Shown here piece by piece: positions 7,932 through 15,184 of a DNA stretch of 41,731 nt (the stretch's first letter is position 1; each line of letters begins with the position of its first letter). The DNA lies in contig JAFQUM010000010.1 in the NCBI GenBank assembly GCA_017408485.1, positions 1-41,731 on the forward strand, given 5' to 3'. The translations under genes and the position numbers were made by a program. Source of the stretch: Clostridia bacterium. GTDB lineage: Bacteria > Bacillota > Clostridia > Oscillospirales > Butyricicoccaceae. The notes beneath the pieces are model-generated. The model was not told the origin of the DNA, did no database searches, and saw only the letters and a list, made by a program, of their open reading frames with translations.

Positions 7932-9026
7932 TTATTTTCTTCTAAATATCTGCGCGCCGCTTTGCTCTACAAGTCCCATAAGCTCCATCATAGTAAGTAA
8001 ACTTGAAACTCGCTCGGCGGGAATCTTGCAAATGGCTGAAAGCTCATCTGCCCGCTTTTCCTCCTCCAAAGCGCTGTATATTCGCGCTTCTTCGGGCGAC
8101 AGTCCCGCGGGTACGCAGACGGTTTGTGTGTCGGCAGGCGCCGACGGCTCTATTTTATTAAAATTATATATGGACTCATACTGTGATAGTATATCCTGAG
8201 CAGAAACAGTATAGAACGCACCCGAGCGTAAAAGCTCATTGCTTCCCTGCCATTCCTCCTTGGTGGGCAGACCGGGTGACACAAAAACATATCTACCGTA
8301 CTCCTCGCAGAAGCGGGCGGTAGCAAGTGAGCCGCTTTTTTTGCCCGCCTGAATGACAAGCACACCGATACTCAATGCAGCAATGATGCGATTTCGTTCT
8401 ATAAAGCAGGACGGGTAAGTTCTGACCCCGGGCGGATATTCGCTGATGACCGCACCTGTTTGAATTATCTCGCGGTAAAGACCGCTGTTATACTTGGGAT
8501 AGGGATTATCTATTGCTGTGCCTAAAACGGCAATAGTGCTTCCTGCTTTAAGAGCTCCCTCAGCGGCACAGGTATCTATGCCCTCCGCAAGTCCCGAGAC
8601 GACCATAGCCCCCGCTTGTGTAAGGCTCTCTGCCATACCTTCGGCAAAAGCCTTGCTGTCAAGGGTGGGGCGTCTGCTTCCCACTATTGCAAAGAGTGGA
8701 AGCCTATCAACATCGGGTAAATTGCCCCGAATATACAACACAAGTGGCGGAGAATAGGTCTCTCGCAGACGGTCGGGGTAGTTTTTATCTGAAAAGGTAA
8801 GTATCTTTACACCTTTGTTGTTGCAAGTATTTATAATCTTTTCCGCTTCATCAAGTCTACGCAAAACAAGTCCATCCTTGTCCCGTTGGGTAAGGCGGAC
8901 GATTTTTGAAAGTGTGCTTATTTGTGCATTATAAACCGCCTCGGCAGAACCGAGCTCGGTTATGAGTCTGCACGCTTTATCACAGGGCAGCTTTGCCGTT
9001 TCACGAAGCCAAATGTGGTATTTCAT
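7932..9026 (-). CDS. dprA: DNA processing protein DprA
   Basis: A 364-residue single-stranded DNA binding protein that loads RecA during natural transformation and recombination. The Rossmann-like core is visible as AIVGSRRPT, MVVSGLAEGIDTCAAEGAL, TIAVLGTAIDNPYP, ISEYPPG, FIERNRIIAALS and AGKKSGSLATARFC. The C-terminal region (about 305-364) is a winged-helix domain of the DML1 type. The ATG at 9026 gives an ATGA overlap with the methyltransferase gene upstream; an alternative start at 9044 would add six residues but has no ribosome binding site. DprA is also kept by bacteria not known to be competent, so its presence alone does not show transformation. Confidence 0.94.
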   Translation of the reverse strand: MKYHIWLRETAKLPCDKACRLITELGSAEAVYNAQISTLSKIVRLTQRDKDGLVLRRLDEAEKIINTCNNKGVKILTFSDKNYPDRLRETYSPPLVLYIRGNLPDVDRLPLFAIVGSRRPTLDSKAFAEGMAESLTQAGAMVVSGLAEGIDTCAAEGALKAGSTIAVLGTAIDNPYPKYNSGLYREIIQTGAVISEYPPGVRTYPSCFIERNRIIAALSIGVLVIQAGKKSGSLATARFCEEYGRYVFVSPGLPTKEEWQGSNELLRSGAFYTVSAQDILSQYESIYNFNKIEPSAPADTQTVCVPAGLSPEEARIYSALEEEKRADELSAICKIPAERVSSLLTMMELMGLVEQSGAQIFRRK

Positions 9027-9769
9027 CGCGCACGCATCTCCCACATAAAGACCGATGCCGCAACTGCAGCGTTGAGGGATTCTGCCCCGTGCATAGGAAT
9101 TATCATACTGCGGTGAGCAATTTCTATAGCCTGCCTTGACAAACCGTGTGCCTCATTGCCTATCATTACGCAGCAGGGCGCCGAAAGCTCGTCCTTCCCG
9201 AGCACCTGAGCTTGCTTGGAAAGCTCGGCGGCAATGATATCTATATTATGCTCGGCACACTGTGCTTTAAGCTGATCTATGCCATAAAAATACAATGGCA
9301 TACGGAAAATCGATCCCATTGTTGAACGTACTACCTTTGGCGCAAAGCAATCGGCACAATTGCCAATGAATACCACGCCGTCAATACCCAGCGCATCGGC
9401 GGTACGGATGACGGTACCCACGTTACCGGGGTCGCGGACATCCTCGAGGGCGATGAACCGCTCACCCTTAAAGATTTGCGCTTTTGGAATGGCGCAGGTG
9501 AAGACAAGACCCGCAGATGTGCCCACACCGCTGATGACTTCAATTATCTCAGGGGTGACCGTAACAGTCTTCAAATGCGCGGGAACGGCGGAAAGCATAT
9601 CTTCTGTGCAATATACGCATTCGATGGTCATTTTGCTGGCAAGTGCCTCAAAAAGCATAACCTCGCCGTGGCAGATAAACACACCCTCACTGCGACGGAA
9701 TGATCCGTCATCAAGAAGGCGCTTAAGACGCTGTATTTCGCTATTTTTGCGGCTTGTTATCTGCACCAT
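9023..9769 (-). CDS. SpoU-family RNA 2'-O-methyltransferase
   Basis: A 248-residue SAM-dependent methyltransferase of the trefoil-knot (SPOUT) class that methylates the 2'-hydroxyl of a ribose in rRNA or tRNA. The three SpoU motifs are present: RDPGNVGTVIRTADALG (motif 1), VMIGNEAHGLS (motif 2) and IPMHGAESLNAAVAASV (motif 3). An N-terminal substrate-binding domain of about 90 residues (EGVFICHGEVMLFEAL) places it with the RlmB/TrmH/YsgA type rather than the short TrmL type. AGGAG lies upstream of the ATG at 9769. It is the first gene of the dprA-topA-trmFO-plsX unit. The exact nucleotide modified cannot be told. Confidence 0.9.
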   Translation of the reverse strand: MVQITSRKNSEIQRLKRLLDDGSFRRSEGVFICHGEVMLFEALASKMTIECVYCTEDMLSAVPAHLKTVTVTPEIIEVISGVGTSAGLVFTCAIPKAQIFKGERFIALEDVRDPGNVGTVIRTADALGIDGVVFIGNCADCFAPKVVRSTMGSIFRMPLYFYGIDQLKAQCAEHNIDIIAAELSKQAQVLGKDELSAPCCVMIGNEAHGLSRQAIEIAHRSMIIPMHGAESLNAAVAASVFMWEMRAR

Positions 9770-9844
9770 AATTTCTCCTGCCTTAAAGATGATTTTTGCT
9801 TATATCGCGTTTTTGTGCCATAAAAGTCCAAAATTGCATTTTAT

Positions 9845-9873
9845 ATAGTAACACACCCATTTAAAATTATCAA
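9845..9873 (-). promoter_or_regulatory. Sigma-A promoter for the methyltransferase-dprA-topA-trmFO-plsX operon
   Basis: On the minus strand TTGATA (9868-9873) and TACTAT (9845-9850) are separated by 17 nt. The predicted transcript start near 9838 leaves a leader of about 70 nt before the first gene. Confidence 0.6.
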
Positions 9874-9956
9874 GTCCCTATTATATATTGTATAAAACGG
9901 GATCTGCCGCTTGGAAATATATTCTTTATGGTCTTCCTCTCAGTTCTTTGCCCGAC

Positions 9957-9989
9957 AAAAAATCAGCTCCCCGAGAGAGAGGAGCTGAT
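9957..9989 (-). terminator. Terminator downstream of the 10451-11080 lipoprotein gene
   Basis: A 9-bp stem (9962-9970 with 9981-9989) is followed on the minus strand by a run of six T (9957-9962). It is the first clear terminator after the lipoprotein stop at 10451, which would give that mRNA a 3' region of about 490 nt filled with repeats. Confidence 0.6.
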
Positions 9990-10046
9990 CGGTTTGGGAT
10001 ATTTACAAAACGTGGATTGTATTGCTTGTTGGCTAAGAAAGTATAA

Positions 10047-10094
10047 CTCCCTCCGTCAAAACCTTTGGTTTTGACACCGCCCTCAACGAGGGAG
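10047..10094. repeat. Nested double-hairpin repeat element
   Basis: An inner hairpin (10055-10063 with 10067-10075, 9 bp) is enclosed by an outer 7-bp stem (10047-10053 with 10088-10094). A small CCCTC/GAGGG hairpin can form as an alternative at 10080-10092. The same layout of an A/T-rich GTC..GAC hairpin followed by a CCCTC..GAGGG hairpin recurs at 15185-15231, which suggests one mobile repeat family. Confidence 0.65.
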
Positions 10095-10100
10095 GCTATT

Positions 10101-10411
10101 ATGCGGTATTGCGGAGGAAAATATAGCAACTTTCTTTGCAACCTTATCGGGAAAATTGGAAGATTTCGCGACGAGACTGTAGGTGCGACCATTGGTCGCC
10201 CGCGAATTCAAAGCTGACGGGAGGGGTGACCCCTCCCCTACAGTGTACGGCAAAGGTTGCTAATGCAGTATTGCGGAGAAAGGCGCAGATATTTTTCCAC
10301 CCTGTTTCGTCTCACTATCGTAAAATTAGATTATTTCGTTGCGAGACAAGTAACAGACACTGTGACAGACGGCAGGAGCAAGCCCCTGCCCTACAATGCG
10401 GCGCAGGGGCT
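10101..10411. repeat. Two diverged direct copies of a ~165-bp palindromic unit
   Basis: ATGCRGTATTGCGGAG occurs at 10101-10116 and again at 10263-10278. A second block, ending in ATTTCG..GCGAGAC or a close variant, occurs at 10163-10177 and 10333-10347, so an imperfect unit of 162-170 bp is repeated in tandem. Each copy ends in a GC-rich palindrome: 10176-10244 in the first and 10381-10411 (9-bp stem AGCCCCTGC/GCAGGGGCT) in the second. No open reading frame with a credible start and ribosome binding site lies here. Confidence 0.6.
10176..10244. repeat. MITE-like palindromic element with terminal inverted repeats
   Basis: ACTGTAGG (10176-10183) and its exact complement CCTACAGT (10237-10244) bound a 69-bp element. 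It contains two internal hairpins: GCGACC/GGTCGC (10185-10190 with 10194-10199) and GGAGGGG/CCCCTCC (10220-10226 with 10230-10236). This terminal-repeat structure without a gene resembles small non-autonomous elements common in Clostridia. Confidence 0.6.
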
Positions 10412-10450
10412 GTTACGCCGTATTCGCGGCGAAAGAATCCATTTTACTTC

Positions 10451-11080
10451 TTACCCAAGTTTGATGTTATTGTCTTTGAATACTTCTTCAAGATAGGTCA
10501 CTGCGTCGGCGGTAAGCCAACGGGTGTTTTCCTTGTCCTCTTTGACTGCAAGATAGGTAGTGCCGTTTTTGACAACGCGGATAAAATCAATGCCGTAGTT
10601 ATTTCCGCTGGGATCGTCAAAAGCAATACTGAAGGCAGTATGGTCACTGTAAGAAGAAGGTCCGTTGGACTGCTTGGGATCGGTAAGACCTGCGATGTAA
10701 TTCATCTCATCGGCAAAGGTCTTTCCAAAGGTAAGCTGGGAAGTCTTGTCCCCCACCTTTTGGATAAGCTTTGCGCCGCCGTAACCGCTGTCGGTCACCT
10801 TTTCGCGCCATGTCTGTGCGGCAGGCTCATCGGAAGTACCGGGGTCAGCGGGGGTATCGGGTTTTGTAGGTGTGTCGGGGTTTGACGGCTCATTGGGGGT
10901 GGTAGGCTCATTGGGGGTTACCGGCTCGTCGGGTACTGCGGGTGTATCATTGCCGTTGTTGTTTGTATCTCCCTCATCATCGGGAATGGACGGCTCATTG
11001 TTTGATGCATTACTGCAGGCTGCGACAAAAACAAAAAGCAGACATAACAGCAGCAAAACGTACTTTTTGATGTTCTTCAT
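10451..11080 (-). CDS. Proline-linker lipoprotein of unknown function
   Basis: A 209-residue predicted lipoprotein. Residues 1-21 form a lysine-rich start and hydrophobic stretch ending in a VAAC lipobox with the lipidated cysteine at C22. Residues about 25-80 are a low-complexity linker built of repeated P-(D/N)-(E/T)-P units, which would lift the domain away from the membrane. The remaining 120 residues form a compact domain (with GYGGAKLIQKVGDK, DDPSGNNYGIDFIRVVKNG and WLTADAVTYLEEVF) that I do not recognise. The ATG at 11080 follows AAGGAGTGAT; an in-frame codon at 11098 lies upstream of this site and is rejected. Three other proteins in the window (24926-26959, 39097-40599, 40596-41546) share the same kind of linker. 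Confidence 0.78.
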   Translation of the reverse strand: MKNIKKYVLLLLCLLFVFVAACSNASNNEPSIPDDEGDTNNNGNDTPAVPDEPVTPNEPTTPNEPSNPDTPTKPDTPADPGTSDEPAAQTWREKVTDSGYGGAKLIQKVGDKTSQLTFGKTFADEMNYIAGLTDPKQSNGPSSYSDHTAFSIAFDDPSGNNYGIDFIRVVKNGTTYLAVKEDKENTRWLTADAVTYLEEVFKDNNIKLG

Positions 11081-11134
11081 AATATCACTCCTTTTCATTT
11101 TGACGAAGAACTTGTTTAAACTTCCTATGCTTAT

Positions 11135-11164
11135 ATTATAAACAATTTAAACCATTCAATACAA
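11135..11164 (-). promoter_or_regulatory. Promoter of the 10451-11080 lipoprotein gene
   Basis: On the minus strand TTGTAT (11159-11164) and TATAAT (11135-11140) are separated by 18 nt. The bases directly upstream of the -35 box (11165-11180) match elements in the same place at two other lipoprotein operons. Confidence 0.55.
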
Positions 11165-11165
11165 C

Positions 11166-11205
11166 AACAAAAGAATTACAATTTGGGAACAAAAGGGTTA
11201 CAATT
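11166..11205 (-). promoter_or_regulatory. 22-bp direct repeat upstream of the lipoprotein -35 box (candidate operator)
   Basis: Plus-strand positions 11166-11183 and 11188-11205 are 18-bp direct copies with two mismatches (AACAAAAG-NN-TTACAATT), repeated at exactly 22 bp. NNWACA half-sites fall every 11 bp at 11164, 11175, 11186 and 11197, so they lie on one face of the helix. This resembles the direct-repeat sites of PhoP/PhoB-class response regulators, but the regulator is not known. Confidence 0.5.
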
Positions 11206-11220
11206 ATTACAAGAATATAA

Positions 11221-11248
11221 CAAATCGACGGCAAAAACCGTCGATTTG
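11221..11248. terminator. Hairpin after the first anti-sigma gene
   Basis: An 11-bp perfect stem (11221-11231 with 11238-11248) with a 6-nt loop lies 80 nt beyond the anti-sigma-like stop on the minus strand. The following bases are only moderately T-rich, so it may be a weak terminator. A second imperfect palindrome at 11276-11310 lies between it and the gene. Confidence 0.45.
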
Positions 11249-11327
11249 TAACTTTTTTGTAGGATTTTTATTTTTGCAGATCGGTAAAGTCAAAGTATAC
11301 TTTGATCTGCCTTATACTTAGATGGTT

Positions 11328-12068
11328 TCACTTATAACTAATACCCGAGTACTCTTTTGTTTTTTCAATGGCGTCTTCTCTATTTGTTGCAGAGGTAGTT
11401 ATTGCCAAAGAATATTCAATTGTGCGAGGACCTGCTATATCTTCATGGATCCAAATGCGGTCTTCACCTTCGAAAACCCATATAACCATCTCATTTAAGC
11501 TGTCATTAAAACTCATAGTGCCATACTGTCCTATCCGATATCCGTTTTCATCAAAATGACCATCGGGGCATTCTTTTTCATCATGATAGACTTCCATACT
11601 TCCCCTATTGTTTTTACCCATAGCAAGTTGAATATGGCAAAAGTCATAAAGCAGGTTGTTGTTTTCATCCCTTACAGTTACTCTGCCCCGATAAAGATTA
11701 TTCTTGGATACTTCAAGCTTTTTAACAAAATCCAAATCAACAGTTACACTAACCTTTATATTCTCTCCATCAGGTTCATTAATACGCCATAAATATGCTT
11801 CTTTTGTGAAGTGTATATCTTTTTTCACATCTTGCATACCCATAAATATCGCAAACACAAAGCCTATCATCAGTACTGCGGCGACAGCACAGATACGGAT
11901 AGTGCGGTTGATGTGGCGACGGGCGCCCGCCTTTGCCTTGGCAGCCTTGATATCAACGGTATTGCCCTGCATTGAGGTATCTTCTGTGGGTGCAAAATCG
12001 TGGTCAAGCTGAGCCACCAGCTTTTTTGCTTCGCTATCAAGTATTCTGTCATTAAATTCGTGTTTCAT
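11328..12068 (-). CDS. Single-pass membrane anti-sigma-like protein (cassette 1)
   Basis: A 246-residue protein with a cytoplasmic N-terminal region of about 56 residues, one transmembrane helix at about 57-78, and an extracytoplasmic domain of about 165 residues. Its N terminus aligns clearly with that of the 12922-14520 protein (IK.AK.KA..RR.IR before the helix, then MG..DI). It follows the sigma gene with a 1-nt TAATG overlap and its own AAAGGAGA site, which fixes the start at 12068 and implies coupled translation. Position and topology suggest it sequesters the adjacent ECF sigma factor until an outside signal releases it. The HxxxCxxC motif of zinc anti-sigma factors is absent, so this role is inferred from context. 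Confidence 0.72.
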   Translation of the reverse strand: MKHEFNDRILDSEAKKLVAQLDHDFAPTEDTSMQGNTVDIKAAKAKAGARRHINRTIRICAVAAVLMIGFVFAIFMGMQDVKKDIHFTKEAYLWRINEPDGENIKVSVTVDLDFVKKLEVSKNNLYRGRVTVRDENNNLLYDFCHIQLAMGKNNRGSMEVYHDEKECPDGHFDENGYRIGQYGTMSFNDSLNEMVIWVFEGEDRIWIHEDIAGPRTIEYSLAITTSATNREDAIEKTKEYSGISYK

Positions 12069-12577
12069 TATTGAGTCTCTCCTTTCTCGGCAAGTGTGTT
12101 TTTGATGTCGTTTTTTGCTTTCCAAAGCATTTTTTGAGTAGTGGCATAGGTAAGTCCCATAATTTTTGCCGTTTCCTTTATGCTGTAACCCATACCGTGT
12201 ACCATAAGAACGATTTGTCTTTCTCTTGGGGGCAGAGCGGCAATTGCAGACTGTACGGGGCTGCCCTCATCAACATGCATCTCAACGCCCCGATCAAGAG
12301 CGACATCGAGAGATATTTCTGCCCTTCGGCTTTTTATTTTTCGGATATCCAAAGCCTTGCGCTCCACCGTCATCATAACAAATGTACTGCATCCGTTTTC
12401 ACCGACGGTCTTTATTTTGTCGATATGGCGGTAAAGCGCTTCTCCTGCCTGCTGAACGGCGTCCTCGGCATCGCGCTCATTGCCTAAAATGCGCAGAGCC
12501 GTGCTCATCATTGCTTTGTAATAGCGATTGAAAAGCTCATCGAACTTTTGAGCCTTTGACTGTTTTTGTTTGTTCAT
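12068..12577 (-). CDS. ECF-type RNA polymerase sigma factor (cassette 1)
   Basis: A 169-residue sigma-70 family protein. Region 2 is FNRYYKAMMSTALRILGN followed by AEDAVQQAGEALYR, which replaces the usual AEDAVQEVF. Region 4 is LPPRERQIVLMVHGMGYSIKETAKIMG with a helix-turn-helix for -35 recognition. It has no region 1 or 3, as in extracytoplasmic-function sigma factors. The ATG at 12577 follows AAGGAAGG; the longer frame upstream runs through a repeat and lacks a site. It is nearly the same length as the sigma factor at 14517-15026 and shares its motifs, so the two are paralogues. Confidence 0.86.
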   Translation of the reverse strand: MNKQKQSKAQKFDELFNRYYKAMMSTALRILGNERDAEDAVQQAGEALYRHIDKIKTVGENGCSTFVMMTVERKALDIRKIKSRRAEISLDVALDRGVEMHVDEGSPVQSAIAALPPRERQIVLMVHGMGYSIKETAKIMGLTYATTQKMLWKAKNDIKNTLAEKGETQ

Positions 12578-12652
12578 TCTGAGCCTTCCTTTCTTGTTGG
12601 AGTTATAGAGGGATTTTCCGTTTCCGGACACGGAAAAATGTAGCCAAAGCAG

Positions 12653-12683
12653 AGTATAATGCGAATATTGGGTGAGGTGTAAA
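12653..12683 (-). promoter_or_regulatory. Possible promoter of sigma cassette 1
   Basis: On the minus strand TTTACA (12678-12683) and TATACT (12653-12658) are separated by 19 nt, longer than ideal. The leader would contain a hairpin at 12614-12637 (7-bp stem TTTTCCG/CGGAAAA). Confidence 0.4.
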
Positions 12684-12694
12684 GCAAAATCACC

Positions 12695-12740
12695 CCTCAT
12701 CCGCTTCGCTACGCTCTGCACCTTCTCCCCAAGGAGAAGG
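12695..12740. repeat. Intergenic palindromic repeat with an 8-bp hairpin
   Basis: The segment ends in a perfect hairpin CCTTCTCC/GGAGAAGG (12721-12728 with 12733-12740, 4-nt loop), preceded by an imperfect CGCTTCGCTACGC stretch. Its CCT..AGG form resembles the other intergenic palindromes in this window, and similar sequences are familiar from Clostridia genomes. It lies upstream of the proposed cassette 1 promoter. Confidence 0.5.
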
Positions 12741-12861
12741 CATATTATGGGCACATCAAGCATTATGCTCTAAAGTATAGACCTAAAGCTGCAACTTTAT
12801 CTCCCTCTACTTATATAAACGACAGACATTGCCAAATTAAGAAATATTTTGAGAGATTTTT

Positions 12862-12904
12862 AAAAAAAGATATCCGTTGTGACAAATATATCACAACGGA
12901 TATC
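12862..12904 (-). terminator. Terminator of sigma cassette 2
   Basis: A 14-bp perfect stem (12869-12882 with 12891-12904) and an 8-nt loop are followed on the minus strand by seven T (12862-12868). It closes the 14517-15026/12922-14520 unit and separates it from cassette 1. Confidence 0.85.
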
Positions 12905-12921
12905 CTTTATAAATCAATAGT

Positions 12922-14520
12922 TTACTTTATGGGAACTTTGATAAAGCCTATATCTTCGCAAATGCCGCCTTCCTTAAACTGGGCATGATACTCATCATAA
13001 GTATGGTAATCATCCGCATACTTATCAGAGTATATTGATATGTGATGCACGCTGTCATAAATAAAATCCGCTCTTGCTTCTTCTGCGAACTCGCAAGGCC
13101 TTATGGGATTGGTAACCATTGCAGGGCAGCTGTTTCCGTCGAAAACAACCCTGCCGATTCCTCTCTCAAGCTTAAGATATGCTATATCGATTCCTACCTT
13201 CTCCGACATCAAAATATCAAAATAGTGTGTATACAGCACTATTCCATTCTTGGCAACGGTATGCTTCATATCCTGCGGCAGATATCCAACAGATAGCTTT
13301 ATTTCTCCCTTGTCAGTATTTATATAATAAATGATTCTCGGGAAACCATAGCAGTCTGCATCTTTTGTTGTTATTTCAATATCGCAATCACTCAGCTGGG
13401 CAATTTCTCCTTTATAGGTGGGTACAAGAAGATAGTTTTCATCAAGGCGAGCATTTACAAACTCTGCAAACTGCTTGTTGCCGTCTTCTCCGATCTCTGC
13501 CAGATAATTGCTGAGTTCGCCGCTTGCAAACCCATTGGTCAGTTCCTCATAGCTGCTATACAGCTTTACAAACTCCTGAGCCTTGTCAAAGCAAGTCATT
13601 TCTTCAAGCTTTAATTCTTTTCCGTAAAGCGCATCATAGTCAATGCTTTGACTTCTGTCTTCATATAAGTAATCGGCTTTTGTTTTGTATTCCTCTCCGT
13701 GAGAAGGATAGCTTTGATTTATCCTTTCCCACTCAGCATCAAGCATAGCTTGCAGGCTTGCAACTGCTTCCTCTCGGGTAGTGACTCCGCTTGTTATTAC
13801 AACACCATCGGTATAGAGTCGTCTCTCAGGTGCTCCTGTAAAACCTCCGTATATACAGTCTTCCGCATAGGGGAAAATGTGTATCCGTGTCCAATCGCTG
13901 CTAAGCGTAAACTTTCCGTACTGGATGATCTTTTCTGTGGGAAGTGGAAATCCTCTTCCGGGGTTCTTATATTGCCATCCGTTGGAACCGGCTTTTATCA
14001 TACCATCGCCGTCTTCGCCTATGCGCCATATTCCCGCTTTGCTGAATACATAAAGCTCTTCACCTGTATTTGCATCGGTAATCTTTATATTACCCACGAA
14101 GATCTTTTTCGATTCGGTTGCTCCAAAAATCTCTCTGGTTCCTTCGCCGATATCCTCATCGGGTTCTTCGACCCTATCGAAGTAAATATTAACCGGAACC
14201 GCCTTAAGTTCTGCATCTCCACGTATCCACATAATACCATTAGTACTGCCGTCAAATACTGTGGGAATATCTTTCGAGCCTAACATAAAGACGGATGCTA
14301 CGCCTATCACAAGGATCATTACCGCTGCCATCAACCGTGTCGTAATTCTTATTCTGCGCCTTGTTGTAGCTTTTCCCTTGGCAATTTTTATATTAAACTC
14401 AGCTCTTTCACTGCTTTCTCCCGATGTCTCCACCTTTTCAGGTGAATATTGCTCTGCCATATTGCCTATCAAGCCCTTGGCGGCTTGGGTAAGTCTCGTA
14501 TCGTCAAATGTATTTTTCAT
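12922..14520 (-). CDS. Two-domain membrane anti-sigma-like protein (cassette 2)
   Basis: A 532-residue single-pass protein. Residues 1-60 are cytoplasmic and basic, the transmembrane helix spans about 61-81, and the rest is outside. The first outer domain (about 86-265) matches the layout of the whole outer part of the 11328-12068 protein, including the late TSGVTTREEAV segment (TSATNREDAI there). After a linker, the second domain (about 315-532) is homologous to the free lipoprotein at 15257-16018: both have a FVN-R---N-L-VP-YKG-IA block and a matching SVGY or SIGY block. The start overlaps the sigma stop by ATGA behind AAAGGAGA. I infer it holds its sigma factor and senses something outside the membrane. 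No known anti-sigma zinc motif is seen. Confidence 0.72.
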   Translation of the reverse strand: MKNTFDDTRLTQAAKGLIGNMAEQYSPEKVETSGESSERAEFNIKIAKGKATTRRRIRITTRLMAAVMILVIGVASVFMLGSKDIPTVFDGSTNGIMWIRGDAELKAVPVNIYFDRVEEPDEDIGEGTREIFGATESKKIFVGNIKITDANTGEELYVFSKAGIWRIGEDGDGMIKAGSNGWQYKNPGRGFPLPTEKIIQYGKFTLSSDWTRIHIFPYAEDCIYGGFTGAPERRLYTDGVVITSGVTTREEAVASLQAMLDAEWERINQSYPSHGEEYKTKADYLYEDRSQSIDYDALYGKELKLEEMTCFDKAQEFVKLYSSYEELTNGFASGELSNYLAEIGEDGNKQFAEFVNARLDENYLLVPTYKGEIAQLSDCDIEITTKDADCYGFPRIIYYINTDKGEIKLSVGYLPQDMKHTVAKNGIVLYTHYFDILMSEKVGIDIAYLKLERGIGRVVFDGNSCPAMVTNPIRPCEFAEEARADFIYDSVHHISIYSDKYADDYHTYDEYHAQFKEGGICEDIGFIKVPIK

Positions 14521-15026
14521 TTTAATATTTCTCCTTTCTCGGTGAGTTTTTGCTGGAGCATTTCTTTTGCTCGCTGCATGATCTTTTTGGTGTTTTCATA
14601 GGATAATTCCATAATTTTTGCGGTTTCTTTTACAGAATATCCCATACCGAACCTGAGCATAATTGCCTGTCTGTATCGGGCGGGAAGCTGTGCTATCGCC
14701 TCTTGCAATGGGTCATCTACCGATGCCGAAAGGGGTACACCCTGCTCTGCGGTCTCTTCGATGGATATTTCGCGGCGCTTGTTTCGCGCCCTGACCATAT
14801 CCAAAGCCTTGCGCTCTGCGGTAAGTATAACAAAGGAACAGGTCTCGGGACTGTCTATTATTTTGATCTTATTGAGGTTTTTGAATATTGACTCTCCCGC
14901 CTGCTGAACAGCGTCCTCGGCATCACGGGTATTACCTAAGATGCGCAGTGCCGCTGCCATCATCGGCTTATAGTATTGTTTGAAAAGCAGTTCAAACTTG
15001 TTATTTTTGTCGTGAATAGATCTCAT
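14517..15026 (-). CDS. ECF-type RNA polymerase sigma factor (cassette 2)
   Basis: A 169-residue sigma-70 family protein, paralogous to 12068-12577. Region 2 carries FKQYYKPMMAAALRILGN and AEDAVQQAGESIF; region 4 carries LPARYRQAIMLRFGMGYSVKETAKIMELS with the helix-turn-helix. The ATG at 15026 lies 9 nt after AAGGAGGG; nearer in-frame GTG and ATG codons at 15035 and 15032 are too close to that site. The gene overlaps its membrane partner by ATGA. A TTTGCA-N16-TATAAT promoter lies upstream, so basal transcription probably uses the housekeeping sigma factor. Confidence 0.87.
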   Translation of the reverse strand: MRSIHDKNNKFELLFKQYYKPMMAAALRILGNTRDAEDAVQQAGESIFKNLNKIKIIDSPETCSFVILTAERKALDMVRARNKRREISIEETAEQGVPLSASVDDPLQEAIAQLPARYRQAIMLRFGMGYSVKETAKIMELSYENTKKIMQRAKEMLQQKLTEKGEILK

Positions 15027-15091
15027 AAGCATCACCCTCCTTCACGGCTTGGTTTATATCTTAAAAAGGAAACGAGCTCTTTTTCCCTTCT

Positions 15092-15119
15092 ATTATATCA
15101 AACGAAGGTAAAATGCAAA
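15092..15119 (-). promoter_or_regulatory. Promoter of sigma cassette 2
   Basis: On the minus strand TTTGCA (15114-15119) and TATAAT (15092-15097) are separated by 16 nt. Transcription would start near 15085, leaving a leader of about 60 nt. Confidence 0.55.
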
Positions 15120-15121
15120 CG

Positions 15122-15153
15122 GGGACACTGAAAATAAAAGTTTTCCGTGTCCC
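15122..15153. repeat. Inverted repeat upstream of sigma cassette 2
   Basis: GGGACAC (15122-15128) and GTGTCCC (15147-15153) form a 7-bp dyad directly upstream of the -35 box. The right arm includes TTTTCCGTGTCC (15141-15152), whose exact complement occurs at 12626-12637 in the leader of sigma cassette 1. Confidence 0.5.
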
Positions 15154-15184
15154 TGATGAAAATATTATATTTTTCAATCCTACC

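Noticed and set aside
9890..10450. CRISPR array in the repeat-rich region
   Set aside because: The repeats are few, imperfect and palindromic, without regular spacers or cas genes.
10136..10885. A 249-codon plus-strand frame across the repeat region and into the lipoprotein gene
   Set aside because: It crosses palindromic repeats and the antisense strand of the lipoprotein gene, and has no ribosome binding site.
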